Below are positions 17,640-26,557 of a DNA stretch of 64,000 bases, piece after piece (the stretch's first letter is position 1; each line of letters opens with the position of its first letter). The position numbers and the translations under genes were made by a program. The stretch covers positions 1-64,000 of the forward strand of contig CACZJZ010000008.1 of assembly GCA_902781655.1 (NCBI GenBank). The letters are read 5' to 3'. This stretch comes from an uncultured Lachnospiraceae bacterium (GTDB lineage: Bacteria; Bacillota; Clostridia; Lachnospirales; Lachnospiraceae). The notes under the pieces were generated by a model. It saw nothing but the letters and a program-made list of their open reading frames with translations. It was not told where the DNA came from and did not search any database.

Positions 17640-18845
17640 TTATCTCCCGCGCCGCCGGTCAGACAGCGCATACAGCCCCTGTCCGCACCGGGAAAACAGA
17701 ATCCGCCGCACCACATCAATAAGTGTGCAGCAGATATAAAGCAGCGCCGCACAGATAAGCATATGCAGTACCAGCAATCCCCCCTGCGGAACCGGTCCAA
17801 GAAAACGTTCCATCAAAGGAAGCCAACGGTCCCGGATATCTATGTTCTCATGGATCAGATAGACGCCCAGCGTCGAAGGGGCTGCGCGCCGGATGAACTC
17901 CGCTGCTTTTCCCTCCGGCACATGAAAGCCGCGGAACCAGTAGAACAGTCCAAGCGACGCCGTCAGCGTCAGCAGGAAATTATAATGATAAGGCACATTC
18001 GCATAATAAAGCAGCGCTCCCCGCATGGAAACGAGATGAAGCATCACCGTATATACCCAGAGCAACAGGGAGGAACCCAAATAGAGTCCAGCTGCGGCAG
18101 TGCGCTTCTCCAGCCTGGGGCAGCCATACCGCCGCAGATATCCTGCAATCAGATATATCACCGCAAACCAGACAAAATCATACCCGGCGCGGTCGATTGT
18201 CAGTTTTACCGGAGAAACACTCGGCAAGACACAGAAGAAAAAGAGAAGGACCAGAATCAGTCTCCCCGCCTGCTTCCTGGGAAGCGCCCGCAGCCCCGCA
18301 TTCAGAAACGGCGAGAAGAGATAGAGAATGACATAGGCCGTAATAAACCAGTACGCCTCCATCGAGACCGGGAAAAACCAGAACCAGCGGTCCCATACGG
18401 ATTTTGCAGCCGGTGCGGTTCCAAGGATCGACAGCCCAGCAGGAATCAGCAGCGTATAGAACAGAATTTCCGCCATCAGGCGGATAAGCTTTCTGCCGTG
18501 AAACTCAGTCTGCGACTGAAACCATCCCGTGATGAGGACATAAACATTCACCGCCACAATGCACAGCGCTTCCAGAAAATCTCCCAGGATCTGTGTCCCG
18601 CCGGCGCTCTCTCCCGGAACAGTCAGCGCGCCGGCATGGGACAGGTAATGCAGGCAGACCACCATGAACATCGCCGTGATCCGCAGCAGCTCATAATTTG
18701 TCTCGCGCTTCCGTCCCGTCTTCATCCGGGCCGCCGTCGTTGATTTGTCCTCTGTCGATGCTGCCATGAATTTCCCTGCCCTGTCTCCGCCAAACGCATA
18801 CCCCGTGCCGCGGCCCCTGCACAACAGAGACCGCGCGTTTTTCAC
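17640..18845 (-). CDS. Acyltransferase family 3 membrane protein (OafA/NodX type)
   Basis: This integral membrane acyltransferase (401 residues) probably transfers acetyl or a similar group to a surface sugar. About ten membrane helices are visible, and the family's first helix reads ETNYELLRITAMFMVVCLHYLSH, carrying the catalytic-type His. Further blocks are AYWFITAYVILYLFSPF and PSTLGVYLIHEN. The GTG at 18845 follows GGGGGCGGG; a start at Met41 (MKTGRKRETNY) would fit the family length better, so the true start is uncertain. It follows the ABC exporter by 20 bases. Confidence 0.85.
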   Translation of the reverse strand: MKNARSLLCRGRGTGYAFGGDRAGKFMAASTEDKSTTAARMKTGRKRETNYELLRITAMFMVVCLHYLSHAGALTVPGESAGGTQILGDFLEALCIVAVNVYVLITGWFQSQTEFHGRKLIRLMAEILFYTLLIPAGLSILGTAPAAKSVWDRWFWFFPVSMEAYWFITAYVILYLFSPFLNAGLRALPRKQAGRLILVLLFFFCVLPSVSPVKLTIDRAGYDFVWFAVIYLIAGYLRRYGCPRLEKRTAAAGLYLGSSLLLWVYTVMLHLVSMRGALLYYANVPYHYNFLLTLTASLGLFYWFRGFHVPEGKAAEFIRRAAPSTLGVYLIHENIDIRDRWLPLMERFLGPVPQGGLLVLHMLICAALLYICCTLIDVVRRILFSRCGQGLYALSDRRRGR

Positions 18846-18865
18846 TAATGAATTCCCGCCCCCAC

Positions 18866-20641
18866 TCAGGACTTTGGCGGCATCTCCCGCTCCGGCACAA
18901 CTTTTTCATCCTGCACGCGGAATACAAGGTCACATTTTTCGATTGTGGTCAGACGGTGCGCAATGATGATGAGCGTCTTTCTGCCGTGCAGGCGGTTGAT
19001 GGAATCCATGATGGCGGCCTCTGTCTCTCCGTCGAGGGCGCTGGTTGCCTCGTCGAGTACCAGAACCTCCGGGTCCTCAAACAGTGCCCGCGCGATGCCG
19101 ATTCTCTGGCGCTGCCCGCCGGACAGACGAATTCCCCGCTCTCCGATCTCTGTGTCGAGGCCGTCCGGCAGCGAGCGGACATGCTCGTCGAGCTGCGCTT
19201 CCCGCAGCGCTGCCCAGACCTTCTCGTCGTCGATGTCCTCATCCGCATAACCGAACGCGACATTCCTCCGGATCGTCGTGTCAAGCATGAAGATTGTCTG
19301 AGGAATATACCCGATGTTCTTCAGCCAGCCGCGGTAATTCTGCCGGATATCAACGCCGTCCGCAAGCACCCTGCCGTTTTCCGGCTTCAGCAGCCCCAGC
19401 ATGATATCGATGATGGTCGTCTTCCCGGCACCGGATGTGCCGACAATACCGATGGACTTGCCAACCGGAAAGGTGACATTAGCCCGGTTGAAAATGAGGA
19501 TATCCGAATCCGGATACCGGTAGGTGATATCCCGCATCTCAATTGCCTTCGTGACCGGGAGTTTGGTCACCTCCGTCTTCTTCTGATAGTCCGCGGCATT
19601 ATAGGAAATACTGCTGTCGTGAATCTCCGCCTGCAGATTCTCGCTCACATTATCCAGAAAAGGCTGAAAATACGCGATACTTGTCGTGTAATTATTGATG
19701 CGGTTGGCCGAGGGGAGCAGTCTGCCTGCTGCCACAACCATGACTGAGACCTGGGAAACCATGTCGGACAGCTGTGTCTGCCCGCCGAGGATCTCCGCAA
19801 TCATATACAGTACCAGCGTGGCGATGCAGACCGTCTCAATCAGAAGCCGCGGCGTCGAATTGAACAGATTATAGCGCTGCACAGCGCTGACGTAGCCCGC
19901 GCCGCATTTTGCATATTCATTGATGAAATAACTCTCCTTATTCGCGACCTTGATCTCTTTGATCCCCATAACAGACTGATCGATCCACTTGTACAGGCCG
20001 CTGTAATAATCCTGGTTATCCTTGCCCGCCTTCAGCATGACCGGCTTGATCAGATATCGGATCACCAGCAGTGTCACAATCAGCACAGCCGAAATAATCA
20101 GCGTCATCTTCGGGTTTATTGCAAGCAGCACCGCCACCAGAAACACAAAAACGATCAGCTCCGAGGTCATCTGCAGCAGTGTCAGAATCAATGCATAGAC
20201 GTTGTTGATGTCTGACGTGATATTGCGCTGAATGATCGATGTATCCGCGTTCAGATAATACTCATATGGCCGCATCATGAAATTGATCATCATCCGGTTG
20301 CTCGTCTCAAACTGATTCGTATAAATAAAATTCAGAAGCAGTTTATTGGAGAGAAACAGAAAGATATCCTTCAGCACAAAAATCACGATAATGGCGCCCA
20401 TCAGAAACACCACCATCTGTGTGGAGGAGGTCATACGGAACAGACGGTAAATATCTCCCATGTGATACTTGTTCGCCGAAATGGCCTCCGGATCGACCAC
20501 GGCCTTCATCACCGGCACGATCATCGCGATACCCATCGTCTCCAGAATGGCGCCGATCAGCATGATAAACACCAGTCCAACCATCCTGATCTTCTGCCTC
20601 CGGTCAAGGAGCAGATTGATCTTCTTCAGCATCTTCCGCAT
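18866..20641 (-). CDS. ABC exporter, lipid-linked sugar flippase type (PglK-like)
   Basis: This fused exporter (591 residues from the chosen start) has six N-terminal membrane helices and a C-terminal ATPase: Walker A VGTSGAGKTT, Q-loop IPQT, signature LSGGQRQRIG, Walker B VLVLDEATSA and an H-loop His. The helix part, with ETMGIAMIVPVMK, and the overall layout resemble PglK-type flippases. Neighbouring acyltransferase and membrane-glycan genes support a role in moving lipid-linked sugars. I chose MRKMLKKINL because GGAGAAG lies 8 bases upstream; the track-long form adds 27 residues unlike the family. Confidence 0.88.
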   Translation of the reverse strand: MRKMLKKINLLLDRRQKIRMVGLVFIMLIGAILETMGIAMIVPVMKAVVDPEAISANKYHMGDIYRLFRMTSSTQMVVFLMGAIIVIFVLKDIFLFLSNKLLLNFIYTNQFETSNRMMINFMMRPYEYYLNADTSIIQRNITSDINNVYALILTLLQMTSELIVFVFLVAVLLAINPKMTLIISAVLIVTLLVIRYLIKPVMLKAGKDNQDYYSGLYKWIDQSVMGIKEIKVANKESYFINEYAKCGAGYVSAVQRYNLFNSTPRLLIETVCIATLVLYMIAEILGGQTQLSDMVSQVSVMVVAAGRLLPSANRINNYTTSIAYFQPFLDNVSENLQAEIHDSSISYNAADYQKKTEVTKLPVTKAIEMRDITYRYPDSDILIFNRANVTFPVGKSIGIVGTSGAGKTTIIDIMLGLLKPENGRVLADGVDIRQNYRGWLKNIGYIPQTIFMLDTTIRRNVAFGYADEDIDDEKVWAALREAQLDEHVRSLPDGLDTEIGERGIRLSGGQRQRIGIARALFEDPEVLVLDEATSALDGETEAAIMDSINRLHGRKTLIIIAHRLTTIEKCDLVFRVQDEKVVPEREMPPKS

Positions 20642-20795
20642 ACAATTCTTCTCCGGCGCGCCTGCTGCGCGCTTCTTTTCTTCGTTTCCACCCACCGCAT
20701 TTCCCGGGTCCGGTCCCCTCATTATAGCAAACCGGAGGGCATTTGACTTCCTTCGTTCACATTAAGGCGCGGGATGATATGATATATATAATCAA

Positions 20796-20880
20796 GTAGG
20801 GCAAGTGAAATCTGCCCTACCCGATAAGGCGACTCCGCCATGATCTCGTGCTCCGCACTCGATGATGAGCGATCGCCTTC
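20796..20880. repeat. Structured repeat element, copy A
   Basis: About 85 bases with a perfect 8-base stem GTAGGGCA/TGCCCTAC, hairpins GGCG-ACTC-CGCC and GTGC-TCC-GCAC, and a longer-range pair AAGGCGA/TCGCCTT. A second copy lies at 23614-23697. Both are in divergent gaps, and this one ends 30 bases before the SGNH hydrolase start. It may be a structured RNA or a REP-like element. Confidence 0.65.
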
Positions 20881-20910
20881 ACAAACAGTAACCAGAAGGG
20901 GGTCATATCT

Positions 20911-21636
20911 ATGAATTTACAGGAATGGATGAACAGTGAGGAAGGCCGTGAGCTGGCCGCGCAGATCGGTAAGAGTATGCAGGATCGCATGCGCCGGGAG
21001 CAGGACATCAAGCGGAAGAACTTTGAAATTCTGAATCAGTATGCCAGAGAGGGCGCCATCGTTTTCACCGGCTCCTCCCTGATGGAGCTGTTCCCGATCG
21101 TCGAGATCGCGGCCTCTGCCGGTATTGAGAAGACCATCTACAACCGCGGGATCGGCGGCACCACCACAGACGACTTCCTCGCCGCCATTGACACCGTGAC
21201 CCTGATCCGGAAGCACCCATCCCGCCTTTTTCTCAACATCGGCACTAACGATATGACAGACCGCGTCTACGGAGACGCCTGGATGGAACATCTGACATCC
21301 AACTACGACAAAATCCTCGCTTATCTTCGCAGTCAGTCCCCGGAGACAGAGATCTTTTGCATGGCCTTCTATCCTGCCAATCAGAATCTCCCCGGAGCGC
21401 ACGATGACCCCGGGCGCTGGGGCATGCTGAAAGACCGCACAGTATCAAATATCCGGGAATGCAGCCGGCGTGTGAAGGTTCTGGCGGAAAAACATGGCTG
21501 CCGCTTCATCGACGTAAATGAGGGACTGGCAATGGACAACGGCGAACAGAAGCCGGAGTTTGCCATTGACGGCGTCCACATGTATGCCAGTGCCTATGAA
21601 ATCATATTTCAGAATCTCCGGCAGTATTTATCATGA
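20911..21636 (+). CDS. SGNH/GDSL-type hydrolase
   Basis: This hydrolase (241 residues) probably acts on an ester such as an acetylated sugar or lipid. It shows the four SGNH blocks: the nucleophile Ser in VFTGSSLMELF (near residue 55), Gly in NRGIGGTTTDD, Asn in NIGTNDM, and the Asp-His pair in IDGVHMYA. No signal peptide is present, so it is cytoplasmic. The ribosome site AGAAGGGGG precedes the ATG. Confidence 0.9.
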   Translation: MNLQEWMNSEEGRELAAQIGKSMQDRMRREQDIKRKNFEILNQYAREGAIVFTGSSLMELFPIVEIAASAGIEKTIYNRGIGGTTTDDFLAAIDTVTLIRKHPSRLFLNIGTNDMTDRVYGDAWMEHLTSNYDKILAYLRSQSPETEIFCMAFYPANQNLPGAHDDPGRWGMLKDRTVSNIRECSRRVKVLAEKHGCRFIDVNEGLAMDNGEQKPEFAIDGVHMYASAYEIIFQNLRQYLS

Positions 21637-21639
21637 TCT

Positions 21640-21762
21640 TCACACAAAGATCTCCGTCTCTCCGCTCTGAAACTGGCGCCGCAGCTCCACCCGCATCGCC
21701 TGCGGAACCGCCTCCGCAAAGGAATTCGAGTCGCTCGACCAGATCTGATTCTTTGTCTCCAC
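21640..21762 (-). CDS. Possible 40-residue small protein or gene remnant
   Basis: A GTG-started frame of 40 codons reads VETKNQIWSSDSNSF and ends GETEIFV, with protein-like composition and a G-rich stretch upstream that could act as a ribosome site. The frame stays open upstream into the end of aspA in another phase. I recognise no family. The 205-base gap between the SGNH gene and aspA holds nothing else. Confidence 0.25.
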   Translation of the reverse strand: METKNQIWSSDSNSFAEAVPQAMRVELRRQFQSGETEIFV

Positions 21763-21841
21763 CGGAAATCCCCGCCGCCTCTCTGTATGCTCACCATCGC
21801 AGCTTCTCTGCGCGTACGGACCGTCTCCGGCCGCACTTTCT

Positions 21842-23224
21842 TTACGCCGTCCTGACCGAGTCCTTCTCCTCCCCGGCCTCCAGAATCTGATCCAGCCTGT
21901 CCTCCTTCATGATCTTCCAGTCGAGCGCAATCTCCCGCACCGACCTGCCGGTCCGAAGCGCCGCCTTCGCAATCTCCGCAGATTTTGCATAGCCGATGTA
22001 CGGGCAGAGCGCTGTCGCGATGCCAACGCTGTTTTGTTCGAGATCAAGGCAGTGCCTGCTGTTTGCGGTGATGCCTGTAATACAGTTCCTCACCAGTGTG
22101 CGGACCGCGCCGGTCAGCGCGGTCAGACTCTCAAACAGGGTGTAGAAGCAGACCGGCTCGAATGCGTTCAGTTCCATCTGTCCCGCCTCGGCAGCCGCCG
22201 TGATCGTCGCGTCATGGCCGATTACGAGGAAAGCCGCCTGTGTCACCACTTCCGGGATGACAGGATTTACTTTCCCGGGCATGATGGATGAACCATTCTG
22301 CATCGCCGGCAGATTGATCTCGTGGAGTCCGCACCTGGGGCCGGACGAGAGCAGCCGGAGATCATTGCACATCTTGGACAGGCTGACAGCAAGCGCTTTG
22401 AGTGCACCGGAGACCGCCACAAATCCATCCAGGTTCTCCGTCGCGTCATAAAGATCAGGCGCCTGCTCCAGGAATTTTCCATACAGACCGGACAGCGTCG
22501 GCGCGATGTGCGCCTCATAGTATGCAGAGGCATTGATGCCGGAGCCGATGGCCGTTCCGCCGAGATTGATCTGATGCATCTCAAGGCAGGTCTTGTCGAG
22601 ACGTTCACGGCAGCGGCCGACCATCGACGCATAACCTCCAAAGGTATCGCCGAGCGTCATCGGCACCGCATCCTGCAGCTGCGTGCGGCCCATTTTGCGG
22701 ACTTTCATGAATTCCAGCGCTTTCTGATAGAGTGCAGATTCCAGCTCCCGGAGCGCGCTGCCAAGTTCCTCCTCCAGGTCAATCACTGTCATCTTTCCCG
22801 CTGTCGGAATCACATCATTCGTGGACTGGCACATATTGACATGATCATTCGGATGCACTGCCGTGTAGCTTCCGAGTCTGGCGCCGAGGAGCTCCCCCGC
22901 GCGGTTTGCGATCACCTCGTTCATATTCATGTTGGCTGACGTGCCGGCACCGCCCTGTACCGGGTCCACCAGAAAGCTGTCCTCAAACCGCCCGGTCATT
23001 ACCTCGTCCGCAGCCTGTACAATCGCATCCTTCTGCGCCGCAGATAGTGCGCCAGCGCCGCAGTTCACGATGGCCGCCGCCTTCTTGATCAGAGCGAGAT
23101 TCTTCAGAAATGTCAGGTTCATCCGACGGCCTGTGACGGCAAAATTTCTCGCGGCCCGGAGACTCTGAACGCCGTAATACGCATCCGCCGGCACTGCCAT
23201 CGTGCCGATGGAGTCCTTCTCCAT
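21842..23224 (-). CDS. aspA: Aspartate ammonia-lyase (aspartase)
   Basis: The enzyme (460 residues from the chosen start) converts aspartate to fumarate and ammonia. It starts MEKDSIGTMAVPADAYYG, has the substrate-binding region GTSANMNMNEVI, and carries the superfamily signature GSSIMPGKVNP on the flexible loop with its catalytic Ser. Fumarase C is the closest alternative, but the start and the MEKD-G-VPADAYYG form favour aspartase. An upstream frame adds 81 low-complexity, Arg/Lys/Glu-rich residues; I chose Met at 23224 because it gives the family length and has GGAAGG upstream. Confidence 0.9.
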   Translation of the reverse strand: MEKDSIGTMAVPADAYYGVQSLRAARNFAVTGRRMNLTFLKNLALIKKAAAIVNCGAGALSAAQKDAIVQAADEVMTGRFEDSFLVDPVQGGAGTSANMNMNEVIANRAGELLGARLGSYTAVHPNDHVNMCQSTNDVIPTAGKMTVIDLEEELGSALRELESALYQKALEFMKVRKMGRTQLQDAVPMTLGDTFGGYASMVGRCRERLDKTCLEMHQINLGGTAIGSGINASAYYEAHIAPTLSGLYGKFLEQAPDLYDATENLDGFVAVSGALKALAVSLSKMCNDLRLLSSGPRCGLHEINLPAMQNGSSIMPGKVNPVIPEVVTQAAFLVIGHDATITAAAEAGQMELNAFEPVCFYTLFESLTALTGAVRTLVRNCITGITANSRHCLDLEQNSVGIATALCPYIGYAKSAEIAKAALRTGRSVREIALDWKIMKEDRLDQILEAGEEKDSVRTA

Positions 23225-23613
23225 CCGCTCGGCCTTCCCTGTTCCCGTCTTCTGCCTTTCCCTGGCGATGCCGCACCCGGCTGCTTTTTTCTCCACTGTC
23301 CTCTCCTGGACTGCCGGATGCTTCCATGCCGCTGTCACCGATGCTCTCTCCGTATCCGCTTCCCGTGCCGCCTGCTCAGCCATTCTGCCTGCCTCCATCT
23401 GCTGTCTTTGCTGATTTCCCGGACCTGGTTTTCCAGATCTCTCTCCGGGTAATCTTTTCTGAAGCACTCTGGATTTATCCTTTTCTGAAACAGCCGTTAT
23501 CGTAGACCCGCTGCGGCATGAAGTAAATATATTGAAGCCACAATGCTATAATTTATTAAATTTTGGTGTATGCACTTTACTAATTAAAGTTTTCGCGGTA
23601 TTTTTCTGAATCA

Positions 23614-23697
23614 GGCAGGACAGACCATACCGCCCTGCCCGATACGGCGGCTCCGCCGTCATCTCGTGCTCCGCACCAGGTGATGAGCAGTCGCTTT
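23614..23697. repeat. Structured repeat element, copy B
   Basis: This matches copy A (20796-20880): stem GGCAGG/CCTGCC replaces GTAGGG/CCCTAC, with a compensatory T-A to C-G change. The hairpin CGGCG-GCTC-CGCCG is one pair longer than in A, and the block ATCTCGTGCTCCGCAC is identical. It lies in the aspA/AsnC divergent gap, 78 bases before the AsnC start. Confidence 0.65.
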
Positions 23698-23710
23698 CCC
23701 ATATAAAAAC

Positions 23711-23729
23711 ACCTCCCATATGAGGGAGG
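23711..23729 (+). other. Hairpin in the AsnC leader
   Basis: CCTCCC and GGGAGG pair around ATATGA, about 45 bases before the chosen AsnC start. No T run follows, so it is not a terminator. The CCTCCC arm is complementary to ribosome-site sequence and could affect translation. Confidence 0.35.
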
Positions 23730-23775
23730 CGCAGGTTTGGACGCAGCACTGGATATCAGGAAGGAGTATTCCTAC

Positions 23776-24225
23776 ATGCATGCAGATCAGCTCGATGAAA
23801 TTGATCAGAAAATCATTCACCTCCTCGCAGAAAACGCCAGAATGAGTGACAAGGAGATCGCGGCGCAGGTCTTTCTTTCCTCCCCCGCCGTCGCCAATCG
23901 CATCCGCCGCCTGGAGGAGGCCGGCATCCTGCTCGGCTACCACGCGGAAATCAACCCGACCAGATTCGGGTATACCATCAAGGCCTTCATCAATCTCGAG
24001 GTGGACCCCCGGGACAAAAAGGATTTCTACCCCTTCATCCAGAAATGTCCGGGCGTAGTGGAATGCAGCTGCGTGACCGGCGACTACTCCATGCTGATTG
24101 AGTGTATGTTTCACTACACCGAGGAGCTCGATCATCTCGTCAATGAACTCCAGCGCTTCGGCCGGACCAAAACTCTCATCACCTTTTCCACCGCTGTCCG
24201 CCATCAGCCGCTCCCGCGGTCATAG
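23776..24225 (+). CDS. Lrp/AsnC-family transcriptional regulator
   Basis: This regulator (149 residues) has an N-terminal helix-turn-helix (LDEIDQKIIHLLAENARMSD, then KEIAAQVFLSSPAVANRIRR) and a C-terminal RAM domain with CPGVVECSCVTGDYSML. Such proteins sense amino acids as octamers. It is divergent from aspA, so aspartate or nitrogen control is a reasonable guess. I chose the ATG at 23776, with AAGGAG 9 bases upstream; a longer frame from 23737 has no ribosome site. Confidence 0.9.
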   Translation: MHADQLDEIDQKIIHLLAENARMSDKEIAAQVFLSSPAVANRIRRLEEAGILLGYHAEINPTRFGYTIKAFINLEVDPRDKKDFYPFIQKCPGVVECSCVTGDYSMLIECMFHYTEELDHLVNELQRFGRTKTLITFSTAVRHQPLPRS

Positions 24226-24235
24226 GGATATTGCC

Positions 24236-25297
24236 TCACCGCTGCCGGCTCCTGGTTGACTGCCGAAGCTGAATGTTATACGGAACCTGTACTTTCTTCT
24301 CTTTCTGTGCACCCTGCAGGATATTGATCATGGTCTCGCCCGCGACGATACCCTCCGCGTGCGCGTCGATGTCAATCGCCGTGACCGGCGGCGTATGATT
24401 GTCGAGGTACACATTGTTGTAGCACGACGCCACCGCCAGCTCATCCGGAATGGATATTCCCTTCATTGTCAGCACATCCAGCGCCCAGTGACACTGCACA
24501 TCGTCCCCGCAGACGACTGCGTCCACGCCGCGCAGCAGAATGCTCTCCAGTGCCTGACGGCAGGTCTCCGGACTGATCACATTTCCATAGAACAGGGACT
24601 GGTCGAACGATCCCTGATACGAGACCACCGCCTCCTCAAATCCAACGAACCGCTGCCGGTTCACCTCAAAGCTCTCCCTTCCCCCGATGAACGCCAGTTT
24701 CCGGTATCCCGAAATCAAAATATGGGACGTGAGTTCCCGCACTGCCATTCTGGTATTGACATCCACCTGATACGCGTCATTTCCGCTGCTGCCGATCTCC
24801 ACGAACGGAACGCCACGGCGCTGCAGCATAGTTACATTCTTGTCGTTCTGCACGACGCGCATCAGAATCACGCCGTCCGCCTTTCCCTCCTCCAGAATCT
24901 TCTGCAGGCGATCCACGCCGTACAGCGTTGTTACGGCTGTGATCACGTCAAAATCCGCGCGGGAGACCGACTCCGCGATACCCAGGAGACACTGGGAAAA
25001 ATAGGCGGATTCCTGCAGCATATCATCCGGCACGATCACCGCGATATTCCGGCTGAGCTGCCCGCCAGCAGTCTCCATGCTATTCTTCCTTGCCTTCGGA
25101 CTCTGATACCCGTTTTCCTCTGCATACCGGCAAATCTCGTCGGTCGTTTTCTCAGAGATCCGTCCCTTCCCGGATAGCGCCCGGGATACTGTTGCCTTGG
25201 AAAGACCGAAATGCTCCGCGATATCCTCAATGGTCAGTCTTCCTCTCGCTCCCACGCTCCATGCCTCCCTGTGCAGCAGTTCCTGTTCTGCCGTCAA
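24236..25297 (-). CDS. LacI-family regulator of the galactan operon
   Basis: This repressor (353 residues) has the N-terminal LacI helix-turn-helix (LTIEDIAEHFGLSKATVSRA) and a periplasmic-binding-protein-like sugar domain ending in QLRQSTR. It is the last gene downstream of GH53, GH2 and a sugar ABC transporter, all on the same strand, so it probably controls them in response to galactose or galacto-oligosaccharides. It ends 10 bases from the opposing AsnC gene. Confidence 0.92.
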   Translation of the reverse strand: MTAEQELLHREAWSVGARGRLTIEDIAEHFGLSKATVSRALSGKGRISEKTTDEICRYAEENGYQSPKARKNSMETAGGQLSRNIAVIVPDDMLQESAYFSQCLLGIAESVSRADFDVITAVTTLYGVDRLQKILEEGKADGVILMRVVQNDKNVTMLQRRGVPFVEIGSSGNDAYQVDVNTRMAVRELTSHILISGYRKLAFIGGRESFEVNRQRFVGFEEAVVSYQGSFDQSLFYGNVISPETCRQALESILLRGVDAVVCGDDVQCHWALDVLTMKGISIPDELAVASCYNNVYLDNHTPPVTAIDIDAHAEGIVAGETMINILQGAQKEKKVQVPYNIQLRQSTRSRQR

Positions 25298-25405
25298 TCA
25301 ATACCGCTCTGTATCGGAACCTTCTTCTGTATTTTAAAAAGCACAAATACAAATTGCTCCGACAGCCTTGTCATCCAGATTGCTGAAAATGGCAGCAATC
25401 CTCTT

Positions 25406-26428
25406 TTACTCTGTTTTCTCCCTCTCCCGATAATCATGATATGCCGAGAGTGCCCTGGTGTACTGCAGGGTGTGATCCTCCACCAGCTCCGACGCGCCCA
25501 GAGGATACCGATCAGGCAGGACCTCCATCGCAGCCTCCGGTTCCCAATAAAACACGCCTAAACCCTTGTTTTCCGGAACCTGATGTACCGCGTCCAGCGT
25601 CTCCATCAGGAGTTCGTAGGTTCCTTCCGGATCTTTCTGCTCCCCTCCTACTTCAACGATCATGACCGGCTTTCCAAACCGATCCTGATACCGTTCAAGA
25701 TAATAGACAAGCGGCTTCTCATAGTTCCTTTTCCCATACCAGTAGGGGTAATGGGAAAGTCCGATGATATCCGTCTTTCCCCCTTTTCCGAAAAAGGTAT
25801 CCAGGAAGCCTTCGCACAATTCAATGTTGTTGAGCATTGCCAGATGCGTGATCACCTTGCAGGCTGGAAATACTTCCCTGACTGCGTCATACCCGCGATT
25901 CAGAAACCGTACCAGGTTATCCGGCGCCTCTTTCATACTGCCCATTGGCAGCAGGATTCCCGGATTGATCTCATTTCCAACCTGAATCCATTCCGGCTCC
26001 AGCCCGTTTTGCTTAAATTGTTCCAGTGTATCTCTGGTATAGAAGAAAACGCTGTCCGCCATCTGATCAGCATTCTCCTCTTTCCATCCGTCAGGAATGT
26101 CCTGATACTGCGGATCTGCGAAGTGATCACTGTAGTGAAAATCCAGCATCAGCCGCATACCGTTTTCTGACACACGCCTGGAAAGTGCAATTACGCTATC
26201 CGTGTCACAGTACCCAAGCATGCAGGTCTCACCCATCTTTTTCTCCCAATAGGATACTTTGGGAGGATTCACAAATAACCGGAGGCGCACCGAATCTGCG
26301 CCTGATTTCCTGGCTTCTGCAATCGGATCAGTCTTGTTTTTGCTCCTGTCCACCCAGTGATAGCCCTCTTTTTCCAATTGAGAGACCCATCCCAGGTCCA
26401 CTCCATATGCAAAACCGCCTGATGTCAT
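25406..26428 (-). CDS. ganB: Endo-beta-1,4-galactanase (GH53)
   Basis: The enzyme (340 residues) cuts beta-1,4-galactan, the side chain of pectin (arabinogalactan I). Family GH53 blocks are present: VRLRLFVNPP, LDFHYSDHFADP, the acid/base Glu in WIQVGNEINPG (near 153), and the nucleophile Glu in MIVEVGG (near 258). No signal peptide is seen, so it acts on imported oligomers in the cytoplasm. I chose the ATG at 26428 with GGGGAGG 6 bases upstream; a start at 26533 is possible but poorly spaced. Confidence 0.9.
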   Translation of the reverse strand: MTSGGFAYGVDLGWVSQLEKEGYHWVDRSKNKTDPIAEARKSGADSVRLRLFVNPPKVSYWEKKMGETCMLGYCDTDSVIALSRRVSENGMRLMLDFHYSDHFADPQYQDIPDGWKEENADQMADSVFFYTRDTLEQFKQNGLEPEWIQVGNEINPGILLPMGSMKEAPDNLVRFLNRGYDAVREVFPACKVITHLAMLNNIELCEGFLDTFFGKGGKTDIIGLSHYPYWYGKRNYEKPLVYYLERYQDRFGKPVMIVEVGGEQKDPEGTYELLMETLDAVHQVPENKGLGVFYWEPEAAMEVLPDRYPLGASELVEDHTLQYTRALSAYHDYREREKTE

Positions 26429-26557
26429 TGATGTCCTCCCCTTCCCTTTTGGGTATGCTTCTGATAGGACTGTATTCTCCGTTCTGAAAAGCAATGACAC
26501 CATGTCACGAAAAAGAATACCCTCCTGCTTCATTCCCCCTCTGCCGATTCATCCGGA

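Noticed and set aside
23225-23467. 81-residue N-terminal extension of aspartase
   Set aside because: Low-complexity charged sequence, absent from the family; a start at 23224 gives the normal length.
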